64,000 nucleotides of DNA, taken from positions 247,214 through 311,213 of the forward strand of contig NZ_QGGO01000003.1 in assembly GCF_003148625.1 (NCBI RefSeq). Direction: 5' to 3'. The notes under the pieces are model-generated. The model was not told the DNA's origin and made no database searches. It saw nothing but the letters and a program-made list of their open reading frames with translations. This DNA comes from Arcicella aurantiaca (GTDB lineage Bacteria; Bacteroidota; Bacteroidia; Cytophagales; Spirosomataceae). The position numbers and the translations under genes are program-made. Positions 61,150 through 64,000 of the stretch are shown piece after piece. The number at the start of each line of letters is the position of its first letter. The stretch's first letter is position 1.

Positions 61150-62577
61150 TCAATCCTGAATAGGACCAAGAAATTTAGTTTTTACAACATCAATAACTTT
61201 TCCTTCAGATATTACTTCTATTTCTAATTTTACGCTACTTTCTTTCAAGGATTTTGTAGGAAGAATAATGAAAAACGAAGTTTCTGCCACTTCTCCCGAC
61301 TGTACCATTAATGATTTGCCAATCATTTTTATTTGTCCCGAATTCCCTTTCAAATGAAATTGGATTGGCATTTTCTCATAGCTTTTATTCAATACTTGTG
61401 CATTATAAAGATTACTTACAGTGCCATCTTTATTTTCTTGATAGGTTAATCCTGATACTCTTAAAATGGTGGTTTCAACCATATTACGAGTGATTAATAA
61501 AAATCCTAAAATGCCTAAAAGAGCCACCAAAACAAGTGAATAAGAGGCTATTCTTCCACTGAATTTCAACTTTTTCTTTTGTTCAATTCCTTCAATGGAA
61601 GCATAGCGAATAAGACCTCTTGGTTCTGAAATTTTGTCCATTACTTCGTCGCAAGCATCAATACAAGCGGTACAACCAATACATTCTAATTGCGTACCAT
61701 TTCGAATATCAATGCCCGTCGGACAAACTTGAACGCATATTTTACAGTCAATACACGAACCATGTACGGGTTCATTTTTAGCAAGAGCAACTTCTTTTTC
61801 GGTAGGAGTTTGGTGTTTTCCTCTGATTTCCCCACGAATAAAATCGTAAGCCACAACGATGGATTTTTTATCTAACATGACACCTTGTAAACGTCCGTAA
61901 GGGCAAACCACAATACAAACTAATTCACGAAAACGAGCAAATACAAAATAGAAAACCGCCGTAAAAATGATGATAGAAAACAATCCAACAATATGATTGA
62001 GCGGATTATCGAAAATCACGGCTAATAATGCCTTTTTCCCAATCAAATACGCTAAAAATACATTGGCAATGACAAAGGAAAGAACGACGAAAATGAAATG
62101 TTTAAGGCTTTTTTTCCAAATTTTTTCAGTTGTCCAAGCTTGTGCGTCTAATCGTCTTTGTGCGTTGTGGTCACCTTCAATCAATATCTCAATTTTCCGA
62201 AAAAGCATCTCCATAAAAATGGTTTGTGGACAAGCCCAACCGCACCAAACTCTACCGAATATTACGGTAAAAAGTATAATGAAAACGATAAAAGTGAGCA
62301 AGCCAATAGCAACTAAGTGAAAATCTTGTGGGAAAAACGTTACCCCAAAAAATATAAATCGACGTTCCAAAACATTGAATAGAAATATTGGATGTCCGTC
62401 CACTTCTACCCAAGGCAAACCCAATAAAAGACCCAACAAAAGCCACGAAAAGTAAGTACGTAACTTGTAAAATTGACCCGCTACAATGCGAGGATAAATC
62501 CAGATTCTCTTCCCTGCTTGCGTTACATTGGATAAATGGTCTCGGTAATTGGTAGTATCTATTTTAGCTGGTTTCAT
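61150..62577 (-). CDS. ccoG: Cytochrome c oxidase accessory protein CcoG (RdxA-like)
   Basis: 475 aa. Five or so membrane segments with WCGWACPQTIFMEMLFR (about 110-126), then two 4Fe-4S ferredoxin motifs GSCIDCKICVQVCPTG and ECIGCTACIDACDEVM (about 265-305), and a C-terminal Ig-like periplasmic domain after the last helix (YSLVLVALLGILGFLLIT). CcoG is a cupric reductase needed for cbb3 assembly. Lies 32 bp downstream of ccoP. Confidence 0.94.
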   Translation of the reverse strand: MKPAKIDTTNYRDHLSNVTQAGKRIWIYPRIVAGQFYKLRTYFSWLLLGLLLGLPWVEVDGHPIFLFNVLERRFIFFGVTFFPQDFHLVAIGLLTFIVFIILFTVIFGRVWCGWACPQTIFMEMLFRKIEILIEGDHNAQRRLDAQAWTTEKIWKKSLKHFIFVVLSFVIANVFLAYLIGKKALLAVIFDNPLNHIVGLFSIIIFTAVFYFVFARFRELVCIVVCPYGRLQGVMLDKKSIVVAYDFIRGEIRGKHQTPTEKEVALAKNEPVHGSCIDCKICVQVCPTGIDIRNGTQLECIGCTACIDACDEVMDKISEPRGLIRYASIEGIEQKKKLKFSGRIASYSLVLVALLGILGFLLITRNMVETTILRVSGLTYQENKDGTVSNLYNAQVLNKSYEKMPIQFHLKGNSGQIKMIGKSLMVQSGEVAETSFFIILPTKSLKESSVKLEIEVISEGKVIDVVKTKFLGPIQD

Positions 62578-62609
62578 GATTTTGTGCTTAAAGCTAACAG
62601 CCTAAAGCA

Positions 62610-63467
62610 TTATTTCGCTACATACTTATCACCTTGTGGTTCTTTAGCGTTAGCTGGTTTTGTTCCTTGTAATGTACTTAAATAACTTACTACGTGTTGT
62701 ACTTGAATTGGGTTCAAAGACTTTTTCCAAGAAATCATCCCTTTTTCTGGTACGCCTTCTGTAATGGTATGGAAAATGTCTTTTGTTGAACCTCCGTGCA
62801 ACCAAAACTCATCCGTTAAGTTTGGTCCTACAATTCCTTGCCCTTTATCTCCGTGACAAGCCACACAGTTTTGTGTATAAATTTTGCTACCGTCTTCCAA
62901 CGATTTTGCGTCAGTCAATACTTTTACATTATTTTCATTGACAGAATTAGCAAATTTTTTCATATACAATTCGTGAGCTTTCTCTGCAACTGCCATTTCT
63001 TCGGTGTATTCATTGGTCATAATTTGCCCATTGCCAACAAGGTGAAACGCAAATAAATAAATAACTGCGAACAAAATACTTGAATAAAATAGATACATAA
63101 ACCAAGGCGGAGTAGGGTTGTCTAACTCTGAGATTCCGTCAAATTCATGCTCAATCATTATCTCTTTTTCCATCGACAATGGTTTCAAACTCCAGAATTT
63201 CTGCCAGAAAGTTCTGCTTTCCATTGCTTGAATGTAGACAGAATTTTCTGGGTTTTTCGGCTTAATTAAGGCTTGTACATATTGACGAAGTGTAAAGGTT
63301 ACAAAAACCAACACAATGCACATGATAAATAAAGCACTCATCAAGAGTAGCTCAAATAGCGACAATCCTGTTCCAGTGGTGGAGGTTACTAAAATGTTAT
63401 TTTCTAAAACTGCTCCATTCATTGCGGATGACGACAATAATAATGGAAGTATAAATATCTTTTTCAT
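62610..63467 (-). CDS. ccoP: Cytochrome c subunit III of cbb3 oxidase, monohaem
   Basis: 285 aa. An N-terminal hydrophobic stretch (FELLLMSALFIMCIVLVFVTFTL), a FixP_N-type segment with a second helix (PPWFMYLFYSSILFAVIYLFAFH, about 118-141), and a C-terminal cytochrome c domain with one CVACH haem site (about 201-205) and axial Met near GMISWKK. Only one CxxCH is present, whereas proteobacterial CcoP usually has two. Overlaps the ccoQ-like stop codon (ATGA), indicating tight co-translation. Confidence 0.9.
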   Translation of the reverse strand: MKKIFILPLLLSSSAMNGAVLENNILVTSTTGTGLSLFELLLMSALFIMCIVLVFVTFTLRQYVQALIKPKNPENSVYIQAMESRTFWQKFWSLKPLSMEKEIMIEHEFDGISELDNPTPPWFMYLFYSSILFAVIYLFAFHLVGNGQIMTNEYTEEMAVAEKAHELYMKKFANSVNENNVKVLTDAKSLEDGSKIYTQNCVACHGDKGQGIVGPNLTDEFWLHGGSTKDIFHTITEGVPEKGMISWKKSLNPIQVQHVVSYLSTLQGTKPANAKEPQGDKYVAK

Positions 63468-63640
63468 CTGATAATGGTTTGCTCTTCGTTGAGTGGTAAA
63501 TGACTCATGTAGGTAAGGTGTTTTTTATCAATAATAAATAAATAAGTTCCTACCAAAAGAAAGAATACAAAAAATATGAGAAGGGAAGTAATCATCGGAA
63601 TATCAGCTCCCTGCATTTTATCAATAAATTGTTTGAACAT
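63464..63640 (-). CDS. ccoQ: CcoQ-like small membrane subunit of cbb3 oxidase
   Basis: 58 aa from ATG 63640 to TGA 63464: starts MFKQFIDKMQGADIPMI, has one membrane helix (SLLIFFVFFLLVGTYLFII) and ends LPLNEEQTIIR. Size, single helix and position directly before ccoP identify it as CcoQ/FixQ, which stabilises the oxidase. Its stop codon overlaps the ccoP start codon. The expected ccoN/ccoO gene is not upstream; an IS-like gene is. Confidence 0.82.
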   Translation of the reverse strand: MFKQFIDKMQGADIPMITSLLIFFVFFLLVGTYLFIIDKKHLTYMSHLPLNEEQTIIR

Positions 63641-63662
63641 GACCTTAGTTTAATTAATAGTT

Positions 63663-63708
63663 GAGGGGTGATACAATTAGAAATTTGTTCTAAAAGAAGT
63701 TGTATCAC
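63663..63708. repeat. Inverted repeat at the end of the transposase gene
   Basis: GGGTGATACAA ... TTGTATCACCC (11-bp perfect arms) enclosing TTAGAA...TTCTAA. The right arm encodes MGDTTS near the transposase C-terminus. Either an IS end structure or a terminator. Confidence 0.6.
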
Positions 63709-64000
63709 CCATATTTCTATTATTGTTATAATTGTCAATCATCATTATTTGTAAAGTAATTGTACAAGTGAGCAAATAAGCACTTACTCGATTTACTCCA
63801 TGGAATGGTAATTGGTTTTCATCTTTAAGATTAAAGAGTTCCTTGATAATGGCAAAAGTCGGTTCAATACTTGGTTTTCTGAGTCTATACAACCAACGAG
63901 CTTGTGGGGTAGAGACTAAGTTGTTGTACCAATCTTTTATGTTATTTTTACAAGATTGCTCAAACCCTTTAATGGTTTGTAAAAGAATATCATAGTCATT
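63677..64000 (-). CDS. IS-element transposase, C-terminal part (cut by window)
   Basis: The frame is open to the right window edge (at least 107 codons). It contains PQARWLYRLRKPSIEPTFAIIKELFNLKDENQLPF, the 'R-x-x-(I/V)E-x-x-F' stretch with the catalytic Glu region of DDE transposases of the IS4/IS5/IS1182 kind, followed by VNRVSAYLLTCTITLQIMMID. The N-terminal DDE residues would be beyond the window, so family and integrity are uncertain. It ends 36 bp from the ccoQ start codon. Confidence 0.7.
   Translation of the reverse strand, partial: NDYDILLQTIKGFEQSCKNNIKDWYNNLVSTPQARWLYRLRKPSIEPTFAIIKELFNLKDENQLPFHGVNRVSAYLLTCTITLQIMMIDNYNNNRNMGDTTSFRTNF

Noticed and set aside
1..64000. Prophage or conjugative element
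   Set aside because: No structural phage, integrase, relaxase or type IV secretion genes were seen.

Overview
The window comes from an AT-rich member of the Bacteroidota, most likely of the Cytophagales. The support is: Bacteroidota-type -7 promoter elements (TAnnTTTG), a tmRNA whose tag reads GNTQYAMAA, a DUF5686 outer-membrane protein, a TonB-dependent receptor, a response regulator fused to a Crp/Fnr regulator, and a cbb3 oxidase cluster with CcoG, FixH and a SafE-like protein. No species was assigned. GC content was judged by eye, not calculated.

Layout. 0-2.6 kb: C-controlled restriction-modification system 1 (methylase cut by the left edge, convergent nuclease, controller gene). 2.6-11.9 kb: coaX, a HAD hydrolase, NAD synthetase, an AAA ATPase overlapping a nuclease-like gene (candidate defence pair), an AraC regulator divergent from a phytanoyl-CoA dioxygenase-like enzyme, and a cytochrome b561/molybdopterin oxidoreductase pair. 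11.9-23.5 kb: a 52-codon gene with its own terminator, a vanadium-haloperoxidase/PAP2-type lipoprotein, a subtilase lipoprotein, an L,D-transpeptidase, a secreted NUC endonuclease, a truncated esterase fused to a broken repeat element, and a GHL10-like plus CBM9-like pair. 23.8-36 kb: ssrA (tmRNA), a TonB receptor behind a microsatellite, divergent alkA/ogt repair genes, an SdrD-B-like secreted protein, dGTPase, an amino-acid permease, a DUF2809 protein and a THUMP-like methyltransferase. 35-43 kb: a TolC-HlyD-ABC export locus whose ABC ATPase domain has lost its canonical motifs, then a DUF5686 protein. 43-46.7 kb: an isoquinoline-1-oxidoreductase-like pair split by a DUF4160-DUF2442 cassette.

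46.8-64 kb is a low-oxygen respiration island: a hemerythrin/RIC-like protein, two universal stress proteins, the copper ATPase CcoI, a PAS histidine kinase with an RR-Crp regulator, SafE, FixH, CcoG, monohaem CcoP and a 58-aa CcoQ-like protein. A second C-controlled restriction-modification system (52.7-55.6 kb), with the same gene order and a near-identical operator to system 1, sits inside the island. An IS-like transposase gene lies directly upstream of ccoQ, where ccoNO would be expected.

Intergenic space is full of perfect hairpins and MITE-like inverted repeats. Several supply stop codons or C-terminal residues of neighbouring genes. The strongest candidates for something undescribed are the degenerate ABC exporter, the ATPase plus PD-(D/E)xK-like pair, and the twin restriction systems with a shared operator.
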